In this document: positions 31,532 through 41,904 of the stretch, in pieces
How the letters are laid out: the number at the start of each line of letters is the position of its first letter
Position numbering within the stretch: the stretch's first letter is position 1
From: Leishmania martiniquensis
Lineage: Eukaryota > Euglenozoa > Kinetoplastea > Trypanosomatida > Trypanosomatidae
NCBI RefSeq assembly: GCF_017916325.1
Contig: NC_090162.1
Location: 797,501-861,500 of the forward strand
Direction: 5' to 3'
Length of the DNA: 64,000 nucleotides
The notes under the pieces: generated by a model
Databases searched by the model: none
Seen by the model: only the letters and a program-made list of their open reading frames with translations
Told to the model about the DNA's origin: nothing
Made by a program: the position numbers and the translations under genes

Positions 31532-32303
31532 GATGGGGGTACTTCTGCAATTGATGTCGTTCACGCTGAACACTGCTTCCGCGCGTGTGAGGAAGCACGC
31601 AGACACACACACGCGCTAGCGCGCCAAGATGCGGCGGGTGAAAGTGTGCAGGTACTGCACCAAAATGAGGCTTCTCTGAGATGGTGAAGGCGATGCTATA
31701 GGCGATAAGGGCCTTCTTCCAGACGCGCTCGCACTTCCAGATGGGCCGGGTTAACGGGTGGCCGTAGCAGGAGGAGGGAGGGAGATGGGGGCGCAGGGTG
31801 GCGCCCTCGTCAAGGAGGAAAGCGATGGGCGAGAGAAGGGGGAGGGGAAGATGGCGCGGGCGGTCGAGACGGCATCGCTCGAGACGGAGGGCCTGCGAGC
31901 CGAGCGAACGCTATCGGTGCCCGGACCGTTCCCATTGGCCTTCCGTGCTTGCCGGTTCGTTTTTTTCTCTACGTGCTGCCCTGTGTGCATAAATCAGGAG
32001 GGTGGAGAGACGTGCGAGAGACCGGTGCAGAGAGAAGAAGGGCTGCGCTCGGCTGCCGTTCGGCCGCCCCGTGTCGAGGTACTCAAGAGTGAGTAATAAG
32101 GGGGGGCGCGTCATGCGAAGCTTCGTGTGCGGGCGTCGACGGAATGGAAAGGCGCCCGAGAAGAGATGGCGAGGGATGTTGCTCTCACACAGAAAAGTCG
32201 GAAAAGCGTCAGGCTCAACGTGGGGCATTACCGTCTCACGACAGAAAAGTGGCACGCGCGCATGCAGCCACGGATGCGCCTGCGTGCGAGGCCAGAGCCG
32301 CTC
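31532..32303. other. Intergenic/UTR stretch, no gene seen
   Basis: MRE11 3' UTR and the 5' flank of the next gene. Purine-rich blocks dominate. No convincing gene or repeat. Confidence 0.65.
31806..31850 (-). promoter_or_regulatory. Candidate spliced-leader acceptor for the 29507-31531 gene
   Basis: A long pyrimidine tract (complement of 31812-31850) followed by GACGAG, AG at 31806-31807. Both candidate ATGs (31531, 31288) lie downstream, so it does not decide between them. Confidence 0.4.
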
Positions 32304-34946
32304 CTACTGGGAGTGCTGCTGGTGAGACGTACCTGCCCACTTGGACAGAAGATGCAGCATGCCTCCCTTCGACGTGCCAGCGCCGCCAGCGGGGGTTACT
32401 GTGGCGGATGTCACCGGCTGCGCCCGGAATCCGGCAGAGTGGGAGGCCTGCCTGCACGCCGGCGGCGGCGCCACCGAACCTCCTTGATGCGCAATGAAGG
32501 TCAGCGTTGGGCCTGCATCAGCTGCCGTCACCGACGGCGCGTTCAGCGTGCCGGCGCTGGCCGCAGATGGTGCACCGTGACCAGCTTTAGTACTGCCGCC
32601 GACAACGCGCCGCGCGCTGTTGGTGCGGTGCTGCTTCTTAGCGGGGGTGTTGGCCTTTGCAGAATTACCTGCCCCAGTGCGACCGCGAGCGTGACGAGAG
32701 ATGTCGCCGCCCCTGTCGTTATTGTCATCGTCACTGTCGTCTGCATCGACGACGTGGACGGTGTTGGCCTCATGAGGACCTCCTCCACCGATGTCACGGC
32801 GCGAGCCGCTGTCGCCCGCCAGCAAAGCCTCCAACTCGGAAGCGCGGGAGCTTCGCGTTCGCTTGGACGGCGGGTGCACCTGCTGCACCGCCTGCGCAAT
32901 AATGGCGTCGATCGGCATTCGATCGAGCCCGTCATCGGGAAGTTCCTCACTATCACCGTCCAGGCCGTCCCTGTCGGCGCCGGCCACAACGACGGCTCCG
33001 CCGCGCTGTGAGCCCTGCCGGCTTGATGTGCCGGCCGCTGCGTCCCCGCCATCCTCAGCTCTGTGTTGAATGGCGCGCTGCACAAGTTGTGAGACTGATG
33101 TTCGAGCTGAATGATCACTGAAATGGTCGTTACAGGCACCACCACCGCTACCCCCACCACAGGTAGCAGTGTCCACGTGAGGAGCGGAGATGCACATCAT
33201 CTGGAAGACGTCGAGCTGACGCCCGTGTCCTGTTTCATGCAGCGACGGCGAGGCAACGCCGCCGCGGTCGTGGCGTTCGCTGGTAACGCCGTCCTTCTCG
33301 TCTTCTTCCGCGCCCTCCCTCTCTTGCTGATGCTGTAATGCGTCCTCCAGCTGAGCAGTGCGCGCGTAGCGCTCGTTGACGTGCCGTTTGTGCGTGGCAA
33401 TCTCCTCCACCACGCGGTCCGGCTTCAAGATCGAGTCATTAGCGCCGTTCTCCAGCCTACGCCACACCGACTTCTGCGAGGTGTGCAGCAGCTCCATCAG
33501 CCGCTCGTCGATCGCGTCCCGCTCACCTTTTTCGGCAAAGGCGTAGACAGCAGCGCTCAGCTCCGCCTCGGAGAGGAGGGTGCACGCGTTCTTGGTGTTG
33601 TGGTTGAAGACGTCGGCCACCTTTACTCGTATGTCAAGCGTGCTGAGCTGCGGTGCGGCCGGGACGATGAGGCCGCTGGCACTACCGCCGCCAGGGCCAA
33701 GCACCGTGCCCACAGCACCACCACCACGTCTCCGCTCCGGCTTCGGTTTTACCGGCCGCAGCAGCTCGCCTGGGTTCGCAACGACGTCCATGTACTGCTG
33801 GCCAAAGCGGTTGAAGTTGGGCTGCGGGTACGGCGCAGACGTGACGTCGGTGAAGTCCACCGCTAAGCGAACCAGCGGGTACTTGAGGTTGGGGTGGAAG
33901 GTGAGGACGTCATCAGGGATGTGGCTCACCTGCTCCTCGGCCTCACTGATCATGTCGCTCATCACGCTGTGCAGGAAGGTCTCCACCGCGTCGAGTGTGC
34001 GGCCGTCGGGCAGATCCTGCCGCAGCTCGACCGTGCGTCGCACAACTGGACGCACACTGCGCAGCGTGTACGGGGTAAGCCGGTATGACGTGCCGCGCAC
34101 TTCCAGGATACCATACTGCTTTGGATTGCACTCCTGCGCGGAGAGCGATGTCATGATGGTGCTGCCGGGCTGCACCACGTCAAAGCCGTCCGCCGGCTGT
34201 GGCGCCATCAGCTGCTCGTGCTCATTACCCCAGATCACCAGGTCCATGCCGAAGCCGGCGAGCATTCCTTCCATGATGCCATTTTTGCTTGCCACGCCAC
34301 GCACGCCGCGGTTCTGATGCAGCAACAGAATGTTGAACCACTTGCGACCAGGCACCGGCTTCGGATATATAAAGTGAACCTTCTTGAGCCGGAAGCAGCG
34401 ATGTAGTCGCTCGTCACGAACGTTGCCAAGGCCGTAGAGGGCGATGAACGTGCTTCCTTTGCGCAGCAGCACTGGCTCGAGGACGATGTCGTCCAGAGAA
34501 GTGACGTGGCCAAAATAGTTGAGGTAGCCGTTGGTGGCGAGCAGGTCGATTGACGAGGTGCCGCCGACCGGATCATCGTGGTTACCATGAATTGCAAACA
34601 CCGGCAGTGCGACATTAATGTTGGGGTCCTGAAAGTTGGCTATAGGCAGCGCGTGCGTCGGAAAGTTCGTCGCCGGGTCACTCAGCAGCGAAAAGGGCAC
34701 GGCTTTGTTGCCAAAGATGTACTTGCGGAAGAGAGAGCAGGTGCGGACAAGGCAGCCGAGACTCGGCTTGTTTTCGTGGAAAAGGTCGCCACCGAGGAGC
34801 ATGGCGTCCACGTCGTGCTCAGTGCGCGCGGCGCGTAGCACCTCCTCAAAGGTAGTGAAGCTGTCATCGCCCCGTCTGGGGTCGCGCTCAGCGAAGCCGA
34901 GGTGGTTGTCCGTCGTGAGGAGAATCTTGAAGGTGCTCTCCGACAT
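32304..34946 (-). CDS. MRE11: MRE11 double-strand-break repair nuclease
   Basis: MRE11 is the nuclease of the MRE11-RAD50 complex, which processes DNA ends before recombination; it acts in the nucleus. The 880-residue protein starts MSESTF at 34946; the extra 32 open codons upstream begin with GTG. Phosphoesterase motifs are present in order: Asp13/His15 (TTDNHLG), Asp54 (GGDLFHENK), Asn122/His123 (GNHDD) and His210 (LLLHQNR), which agrees with the H210 reported for the L. infantum protein. The fifth motif reads WGNEHE, with Asn241 where most eukaryotic MRE11 has His (WGHEHE). The partner- and DNA-binding region extends to about residue 470; the last 400 residues are low-complexity with Asp-rich and Arg/Ser stretches, as usual for the MRE11 tail. 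Confidence 0.95.
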   Translation of the reverse strand: MSESTFKILLTTDNHLGFAERDPRRGDDSFTTFEEVLRAARTEHDVDAMLLGGDLFHENKPSLGCLVRTCSLFRKYIFGNKAVPFSLLSDPATNFPTHALPIANFQDPNINVALPVFAIHGNHDDPVGGTSSIDLLATNGYLNYFGHVTSLDDIVLEPVLLRKGSTFIALYGLGNVRDERLHRCFRLKKVHFIYPKPVPGRKWFNILLLHQNRGVRGVASKNGIMEGMLAGFGMDLVIWGNEHEQLMAPQPADGFDVVQPGSTIMTSLSAQECNPKQYGILEVRGTSYRLTPYTLRSVRPVVRRTVELRQDLPDGRTLDAVETFLHSVMSDMISEAEEQVSHIPDDVLTFHPNLKYPLVRLAVDFTDVTSAPYPQPNFNRFGQQYMDVVANPGELLRPVKPKPERRRGGGAVGTVLGPGGGSASGLIVPAAPQLSTLDIRVKVADVFNHNTKNACTLLSEAELSAAVYAFAEKGERDAIDERLMELLHTSQKSVWRRLENGANDSILKPDRVVEEIATHKRHVNERYARTAQLEDALQHQQEREGAEEDEKDGVTSERHDRGGVASPSLHETGHGRQLDVFQMMCISAPHVDTATCGGGSGGGACNDHFSDHSARTSVSQLVQRAIQHRAEDGGDAAAGTSSRQGSQRGGAVVVAGADRDGLDGDSEELPDDGLDRMPIDAIIAQAVQQVHPPSKRTRSSRASELEALLAGDSGSRRDIGGGGPHEANTVHVVDADDSDDDNNDRGGDISRHARGRTGAGNSAKANTPAKKQHRTNSARRVVGGSTKAGHGAPSAASAGTLNAPSVTAADAGPTLTFIAHQGGSVAPPPACRQASHSAGFRAQPVTSATVTPAGGAGTSKGGMLHLLSKWAGTSHQQHSQ

Positions 34947-36443
34947 ACTGGCCACGGTGTGTGGGGGGGGAAGGGGGTCGATAGTTTGCCCTTGCGCCAG
35001 TCCACGAAGATCCGCTATCGTCTCTGCGCAAGGCATGCGCACGATAGGGCGACGGTGATGACAGCCCCGAACTCGCGAAAACGTTCAGAAGGAGCGCGAC
35101 GCGTGTATGTGAGCCGCTGCTGAGCTCCGTCTGATTTCCTCTTCTGCGAATCTTTTGCTTCTCTATATGGGCGTGTGGGTGTGTGCTGTTGCGCGCGCCT
35201 GCCTCGCTGCAGCCCTGCCAGCGGTGCAGCTCTGTTTATGAGTGTGTCGGTGAAGGGTGTGCGCCGGTGCCGTGATTGCGACATGAACACCGGGACGCGC
35301 CTGTGACCTGTCACCGACAGTCCAACGCGGGTGTACAAAAGGGCTCTAGACGAGGTTCAGAAGAGGCAAAGAAAAGATGACCCGGAGCGCCAGAGGCAGA
35401 AGATGAAAGTGTCATGAGGTCACGCGCGCCTTCCTCGACTACCCCCGAGTACGCCCCTCAGCGCAGTTCTAAATGCGTAGCAGATGGTCGGCGAGAGGGG
35501 TGAGACAGAGAACGAAAAAAAAAGAGGTCATGCACCGCTTGCAGTCGCTGGCTCAGCCAGGCCGCCTCTCCGAGATGTGAGTCGCTGCCTCTCCTTCTAA
35601 CCGCGCATGTAAGCGCACCCGCACAGAGGGAGATGCGAAGAGGAAGAAGGACATACACGAGTTCTCACTTCCTCGTCCTGCGCGTGTTGGTCAAGTCGTG
35701 CGTCTGTTGCGTGCGCCCTGAGGGAGGGAGGGAGAGAGAGGGGGTGTTTTTTTTCTCCCTCTCTTCCTCTCCATCCCCTGTGTGCGCGCAGCTGGCAGTC
35801 GGTCGGCCTTCCGTCTGCAGAGCCCGCTCCTCCACTGGCGCTGCTGTCTGCTCCACCGTTCTTTTTTTCCGTCTGTCTGTCGCTCTTTTTTTCGGTTGTT
35901 GTTGGAAGCTGGCGGACTTAACAGTGGGGCGAAGTCCGCTGCATCGCGTGCGGTCACATTCGCCTCCGCTCCGACTAACCTCCACGCCATGCCAAACACA
36001 CACGCCCACGAAGCACAGGCCAATAAAGCAACGACGAACACGTATGCCCCTCCGTGCAGATTGCACGCCCACCCCCAACTTCCTCACTCCCTGCGCCACC
36101 ACCACAACAACAGAGACCACCACAGTCGCCTCCTCCATCACTATCGTTTGCCGTCGGCTACCCACCCTCGAGTCCACTCAGGAAAACGCCTCCTCCTTAG
36201 CGGCAAGGGGCACGGGAGCGCGAGAGACAGAGCGCAAAGAGCAGCATCGGCGATTCATGCGTTGGCATCGTCGCTGAGCAGAGACCGATCAACCGAATGA
36301 ACCGAAGAAGCGTTCGGTAAGCAATAGTTTCCACTTACCACCAACAGCACTGCCGGCAGGCCTGATGGACTCACCAGTGCACGCGCTAGTCCACGCGCAC
36401 GCAGACAAATCTGCCTCCCTCTCGCGCACCAGCCTCCCCGCCC
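34947..36443. other. 1.5-kb intergenic/UTR stretch, no gene seen
   Basis: MRE11 5' flank and the 3' UTR of the 36444-40259 gene. It has several T and GA homopolymer-like tracts. Open frames of up to about 210 codons on both strands are low-complexity and not supported. Confidence 0.65.
35346..35380 (-). promoter_or_regulatory. Candidate spliced-leader acceptor for MRE11
   Basis: The tract complementary to 35351-35380 leads to CTAG with AG at 35346-35347, implying a 5' UTR of about 400 nt. Closer AGs exist, so the site is uncertain. Confidence 0.35.
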
Positions 36444-39400
36444 TCACAGCTGCACCCATTTCGGCAAAGGTACCTTGGTCTGGTAATCGCGCACTGAGTC
36501 CTTAACGGCTCGCACCTTGCCCGTCTTCTTATCCGTCTCCCACATGTGCGAGGGCAGCAAGCCAGCGCTATTGCGGTGCATCGCCACCTCTGGGCGGTTA
36601 AACTGCGACGTTGGATGATGCTGGCGGACCTCCCAGTAGGTGCGGATCTTCTGAGCCTGCCTCCACGGCGTTACACCGTCGATGAACTGCAGCATATCGC
36701 GCACTTCGTTTTCATAGTTGCGCAGGTACCCGTGAGGGCGGGCCTTGTAACGCCACGAGCGATTAAGGGAGAAGAAGTAGCTGGCGCCGACGTTGTCGGT
36801 GCGCATCGTTTCATGAATGATGGGCTGGTCCGCCTCTTGGATGGCGATCCATTCCCACGGCGTGTAGCGAGGGATGTACCCTTGGCGAATGTAGTCGCGA
36901 CGATGCGAGATGGAGAGAGGACGATGATTGTCCGCCCGCGATGTGTCGAAGCGGTTCCACTGGTCGATCTCCGTAATCTGCTTTGTAGTGCGGTACCTGT
37001 CAGCCGCGGCAGTGGCGCTTGCGAGGCGCCGTTCGTATTTCTCCAGGAAGTGATCCTCCACACCATTAGCGCCCGCGTCGGTAGATGCGCTGCACGACCC
37101 CTTCTCATTGTTCGGGTCGGCAACGTCGATGTAGCGGCGCAGACCTGCGGGGTTGTACCGGCGCGACTCGTCGCCGACCGTGCGCTCCGGGCCGTAGTAG
37201 CGACGCTGCCAGATCATGACGTCTGCCAACGGTACCTCCTGCACAACGCCGTCCGCCTGGAAGGCCACCGTCACCAGTCGCGGGTCGGGGTTGAAGAAGG
37301 GTTGCCTATAATACTGAACGATGTGGCCTCGTTGGAAGTCGCCGGTAATGAAGGCCCCAGTGTTGTCGTCTCCGGCAGCGGCAAGCCGACGGCGCGCGCG
37401 CACCGGCAACCCTGGGCGAAGCCCATCTGCGTGCGTCGCTGGCGACCACCCCTCCTCTTGATTCGCCGTCGCCGTCTCCCAGATTACGTCCTGTGTCTCA
37501 ATGTAGTTGCCGCGGTTGTATTCGTACTCGCCAATGCCGTAGTTCAACGCGTGGTTGTACTTGGCGCTCGCCCGCACCTCCAGCGGGTACGCGGAGAAGA
37601 CCTCGTCCGTCACTTCCATGGACTCGCCGGACTCGAGGCGCACAGACAGCGGCGTCACGGTACGCTCGCTGCCCGGCAAAACAAAGTACGCCTGTTCATC
37701 GACACGTACCGTCAGCGGCGACGAGGCTGTGCTGCTGACGCTGCCTGTGAGTTCTTTGCTGGCGAGCGAGACCGCCGCGCCCTTCTCCAGTAGCTTCGCC
37801 GACACGGTCAGCACCGCGCCTGTCTCTTGGTGCTGCACGTCCACCACGCGTACCTTGTAGCCCTGTCCCACCACCTCACCGTACTGCTCCTTCTCAGGGA
37901 TGTAGCGGCGCCCTCGCGCCATCTTTGCCCACTCCTTCAGCTGCGCGTCTGACTCCTCCTGCATGTACTGCTGGTACATTGCACGCTCCTCGGCGTCAAA
38001 GTACTTCAGGACCTCCGGCGGCTGGGCGTACTTGATGACCGGCTCCGGCGCCTTGCCAGCCACCTCCCTCGTGAAGCCGCGGTTCCAGCGGTGCTGGAAG
38101 CCTTCAAACAATAGCAGGCGGTTCAGGTAGCGACTGCTAAGGATGTGCTCGCGTGTGTCGGCCGTGTTCAGCTCGTCCGCGGCGTGCTGCAGATGCAGGT
38201 TGAGAGAGCTGCCCTCGGTGCGCACGACAGACTCAACGATGGTGGGAGAAGGCAGCACGTACACGCCGAACCAGTTGCGCAGCGTCTCCACATCGATCTT
38301 GATCTCGTCATCATTGAGATGAAGCTTGGATGGGTCGAACGGTGTCTTCTCGCACAGCTCGTCCAGGGCAAGTCGCCGCGCCGCCCGCTCAGCCGCCGTT
38401 TCGTTGGCGACCGGCTCTAGCCCATTCCGTAGCGCTACCTCGCGTCGCTGATTGTGGTGCGCCCGGTAGCGGGTGAACAGTTCCCACTCGAAAGCCTCTG
38501 GGCGCTGCTTCAGCAGAGAGAAGCCTTCGATATCGCGGTACATGCGAAACAGCCGCTGCGCACGAAAGTCAGGGAAGGGCCTGAAGTAGTCCAGCGGTCG
38601 TTCGCCGCGCGCGTTACGGTGCGCAAAGACAAACTCATCAATCGACTGCTGAATGGGAATGCCGTAGTGTATCGTGTGGCGCTCTGTTAAATCCTGCTGT
38701 CCATGCGCGACGCGCTCCTCCCGACGCGCCATGTCGAAGCGATTCGTGAGAAGGTGCCCAACGCCGGCCTCCGTGTTGCGGCGCAGGTACGGATCAACGT
38801 GCTCGTCCGTCCTCGTCCGCCGGTATGCGTCCGAGGCAAAGTTGGCTGCGTCAAGTAGCCGCTCATCGTTTCGGTGCTTCTTGAGCGTTCGCCGGTCCGG
38901 CCCGCCGTCCTGCACGAGCGCACCTTGCCGACCGAGACCGAAGCGCTGCTTGCGAGCCTGCGCCTTCGCATCCTCTGCTTGCTGGCGGCGCGCGTGCAGG
39001 CCATCGATCACATCGCCCGTCAAAGCTTCGCCGAGCTTCGGCTCCTCAGACGTGGTATTCTGCGCGTACGTCTGGCGGGCCTGAGCCTCCGTGTCGGGCA
39101 GCGCCGCCGATCCACCCCGTATGCTCTTCATCGCCTCTTCTATAGACGAAGGTGGAATGACGGGTGGAAGCTGCTGCGCGCCGTACGGGCGCCCTTCGCG
39201 CTGCGCTGCAAAGCGGTCCATATCGTAGCCCTGGAAGGGCATGCGCGATGCGCGCTGCATAACCTTAAAGTCGAAGCGCTCCTTAGCGCGGAGTCCGTGA
39301 GCAATGCGCAGCTCCTCGTCCATGATGTCGTCCGCTGCGGCGGCGTAGTCTTCCGCTAGCGCGTCGACAAGCTCGCCTCCACGGAGGCCCGTGGCTGCGG

Positions 39401-40259
39401 TGTACGACACAACAGGAGCGGCGGACGAGGACGAGGACGTGGCGGCGGCACGGTATCGGTCCAGCGTGACCTGCTGACAAATCTTCTCATCGCTCAGAGG
39501 CCCACTCGCCAGCATCTGATCCATGGCCGCGACTGAGGCATTGCCCGGGAAAGTGCTACGGTAGCGATCAGCCGGTACGTGGCACCGCATGAACTTTTCG
39601 CGCTCCGAGTCGCTGCTGAGTTGCCGCGCCGTCGCACGGGCTTCCTCCGACGCAGCGCCCATAGCCTCCACGTCATGTTCGAGCCAGTCGCGGTGCGCCG
39701 CTGCCGTCGCGTAGGAGTCGTGGGCGCTCCCGCTGCCCTGCATGTGAGGGTAGGCGATACTGCCACCCTGCGCGAAGTCGCGTGGCGCGTACTGCGGCGC
39801 ATAGCCAGTTGCAGGATCTCGATAGTAGTCCTTGTGCGCCAGCCCGCCGAGAGGGTCGGTAGGGCTCATCAGCTCCCGCTGCAGTCGCGATGCCCAGTCA
39901 GACATAGGCACCTCAGTCGCAGCACCGTACGAGGAACTATGCGACGGAGGCGGCGCTGAACCGCCCGCAGGGTGCACGCTATGTGGTGCGCCAGCTGCAC
40001 GGCGAGTGGCATCACCCCTCTCACGACTGGTAGCCGCCGTCGACGTCGGTGGCCACGAGGAGGAGATGGGGGCAGAGGTGGGATCGGCGTAATCGCGAAG
40101 GAACGTATGAAGGCCATGTCCACTCCCGCCGCCGCCGCCGCTCTTCATGCTGCTCTGTGCACGGCACGGCGTCCTCTGAGACAGAAGCAGTGCGGAGCCC
40201 GTAGGCCATCCAGCGGCGCTGGCAACGCCACTGGCGGCACCGCAGCGACGCCGCATCAT
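36444..40259 (-). CDS. Large probable mitochondrial protein, function unknown
   Basis: The chosen ATG at 40259 gives 1,271 residues beginning MMRRRCGAASGVASAAG, a basic, Ser/Ala-rich head like a mitochondrial presequence. The frame is open up to 40799, but that part translates to UTR-like Cys/Arg/Val runs and lies above a strong acceptor at 40352. Residues from about 150 onward are rich in Arg, Tyr, Glu and Gln. The C-terminal third is well ordered and Trp/Tyr-rich (YTPWEWIAIQEADQPIIHE, then SYFFSLNRSWRYKARPHGYL and RDMLQFIDGVTPWRQAQKIR). Size, basic and aromatic content and targeting head fit a kinetoplastid-specific mitoribosomal or assembly protein, but this is inference and I could not name it. 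Confidence 0.85.
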   Translation of the reverse strand: MMRRRCGAASGVASAAGWPTGSALLLSQRTPCRAQSSMKSGGGGGSGHGLHTFLRDYADPTSAPISSSWPPTSTAATSRERGDATRRAAGAPHSVHPAGGSAPPPSHSSSYGAATEVPMSDWASRLQRELMSPTDPLGGLAHKDYYRDPATGYAPQYAPRDFAQGGSIAYPHMQGSGSAHDSYATAAAHRDWLEHDVEAMGAASEEARATARQLSSDSEREKFMRCHVPADRYRSTFPGNASVAAMDQMLASGPLSDEKICQQVTLDRYRAAATSSSSSAAPVVSYTAATGLRGGELVDALAEDYAAAADDIMDEELRIAHGLRAKERFDFKVMQRASRMPFQGYDMDRFAAQREGRPYGAQQLPPVIPPSSIEEAMKSIRGGSAALPDTEAQARQTYAQNTTSEEPKLGEALTGDVIDGLHARRQQAEDAKAQARKQRFGLGRQGALVQDGGPDRRTLKKHRNDERLLDAANFASDAYRRTRTDEHVDPYLRRNTEAGVGHLLTNRFDMARREERVAHGQQDLTERHTIHYGIPIQQSIDEFVFAHRNARGERPLDYFRPFPDFRAQRLFRMYRDIEGFSLLKQRPEAFEWELFTRYRAHHNQRREVALRNGLEPVANETAAERAARRLALDELCEKTPFDPSKLHLNDDEIKIDVETLRNWFGVYVLPSPTIVESVVRTEGSSLNLHLQHAADELNTADTREHILSSRYLNRLLLFEGFQHRWNRGFTREVAGKAPEPVIKYAQPPEVLKYFDAEERAMYQQYMQEESDAQLKEWAKMARGRRYIPEKEQYGEVVGQGYKVRVVDVQHQETGAVLTVSAKLLEKGAAVSLASKELTGSVSSTASSPLTVRVDEQAYFVLPGSERTVTPLSVRLESGESMEVTDEVFSAYPLEVRASAKYNHALNYGIGEYEYNRGNYIETQDVIWETATANQEEGWSPATHADGLRPGLPVRARRRLAAAGDDNTGAFITGDFQRGHIVQYYRQPFFNPDPRLVTVAFQADGVVQEVPLADVMIWQRRYYGPERTVGDESRRYNPAGLRRYIDVADPNNEKGSCSASTDAGANGVEDHFLEKYERRLASATAAADRYRTTKQITEIDQWNRFDTSRADNHRPLSISHRRDYIRQGYIPRYTPWEWIAIQEADQPIIHETMRTDNVGASYFFSLNRSWRYKARPHGYLRNYENEVRDMLQFIDGVTPWRQAQKIRTYWEVRQHHPTSQFNRPEVAMHRNSAGLLPSHMWETDKKTGKVRAVKDSVRDYQTKVPLPKWVQL

Positions 40260-40351
40260 CGTATTAAGAGCTCGGGGAAGCACTTGCTGTCGTCTACGGG
40301 CGCACACACACACACGTGCACGAGCGCAAACTGGTACGAGTACTGTGGCGT

Positions 40352-40430
40352 CTTTGGTTCGAGGGAAAGGGGCGCGTGCGCACGCAGAAGAAAAGAGGAA
40401 GGGTAAAAAGGGGGGAGGCGGAGAGGTGTG
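40352..40430 (-). promoter_or_regulatory. Candidate spliced-leader acceptor for the 36444-40259 gene
   Basis: A 40-nt pyrimidine tract (complement of 40386-40427) is followed by CAAAG with AG at 40352-40353, about 92 nt before the ATG. It rules out the upstream in-frame Met at 40799. Confidence 0.5.
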
Positions 40431-41904
40431 CGAGTGGGCATTTTGTCCATTGCTTGGCGCCGATACAGCGAACGTGTCTTGAGGTGGGGGGGGGGTCGAC
40501 AGCTGCGCACGCCCCCATTCAGCATCATGGCGGGCGCTGCAAGTGCCACGCCCTATGGCTAGAGCAGAAGGACCGAGAAAAGGAAAGGTGCGGCACAGGC
40601 GGGCGCCCGCCTGTGCCGCACGGCCCCTCCTCGCCCTCACGCTCCTCCTCTGGCTTTTACCGCTTCTCAGACAACGCCGTGGCTCGGCAGAGCAAAGCGC
40701 GGGCGCTAAACACACAGCCAGCACGGAGAGAAGGTAACGCAAAAGTGGCGACAATAACCACAAGGAGGAAGAAGGCGTGGAAAAGGCAGTGTCACGCATT
40801 GAGAGCGCAGCGAGAGCAGGAGAGTGGAGGGGATTCGCTACAGAAAATCGCGGTGAACAATGCGGGAGGCGGCGTGTTTCCGTTGAAGGGAAATGCGCGA
40901 CGATTTTCTTTTCTGCGCCCGTGTTGGCGTCGATAATAGTGTGGTGTTACCGCCGATGGGTAAAGGAAGGAAATGTTGGCACACACACACACATACAGGC
41001 GCGCGCTCGAGAAAGAGAAAAAAGTTGCGGGCACGCAAAGCGAAAGGCACGAGATTCACACTGAAGAGAGAGGCGGAGACAGAGAGAAGGGTGAACGCTG
41101 ATGGAGAAGCCGCAGAACAAAAAAAAAGATGCGGACATCACCTTTGTCGTCCGTCTCGGTGGCGGTGGGGATGTTCGCGGCTGATGAGCCGAGCACAGCG
41201 CTCACTTGACAGCAGCTGCCAGGCGCAAAGGAGGACAGAGGCGAGGGTGACTGGCGATGAGGGTTCGAAAAAGAAGGACGGCGTGAGCAGAGAGGAGGGG
41301 GGTACAGGGGATCCTAAGGCATAGACACGCACCCGCCCACTTCTCCTCCTCCTCCCCTTTCGCGTGATCCGTCTCCATACTGCCGTCAGTCCTGACTCAC
41401 GTCTACCTTTCCTGCTCCTTGTCATGCACCACGCGCCCGCATACCCGCGTAGATGTCTCACCAACGTTTTCGTGAGGCAGCGAAACAGCGAAGAGGGGGA
41501 GAACGGCGCCGATTAAACAGATCGGCAAGCGCAATCAAAACTGCGGCAACGAGAAAAGAAGGCGCACAGAAACGGCACGCACCCGCAGGCGACATCGTCA
41601 CCGCCCCAGGACCCCCTTGGCAGACTCGTGGGCGTCACAGCGATCTCGGAAAGACAGACAAACAGACGAACAGAGGCAGAGAGAGAGAGGTGCGCCAGTA
41701 AAGTTGACGCGAACAGAAAATAACGAGGATTGGGAGAAAAGGCGGCGGCATGGCACGAGCAAACGACGCTCCACGAAGACAAGGAAGGAGCGGTGCTGAA
41801 CAGATGCCGCTTCCCCTCTCTCGGAGCCTCGTGTGTGTGTGTGGCCATCCCTATTGCTTCAGCTGCTGTACCCCTGCAGCCCCTTCCGAATCCCTACAAG
41901 CCCT
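40431..41904. other. 1.5-kb intergenic/UTR stretch, no gene seen
   Basis: Probable 3' UTR of the TVP23 gene and 5' flank of the next. It has a G10 run near 40486-40496, CA repeats near 40980 and many GA blocks. No supported gene. Confidence 0.65.

Noticed and set aside
35665..36177. Minus-strand open frame of 170 codons between MRE11 and the next gene
   Set aside because: No motif, Val and Arg runs from repeats, and a longer frame on the opposite strand covers the same bases.
40260..40799. 180-residue N-terminal extension of the large mitochondrial-type protein
   Set aside because: It lies above a strong acceptor at 40352 and translates to Cys/Arg/Val-rich UTR-like sequence; the start at 40259 gives a presequence-like head.
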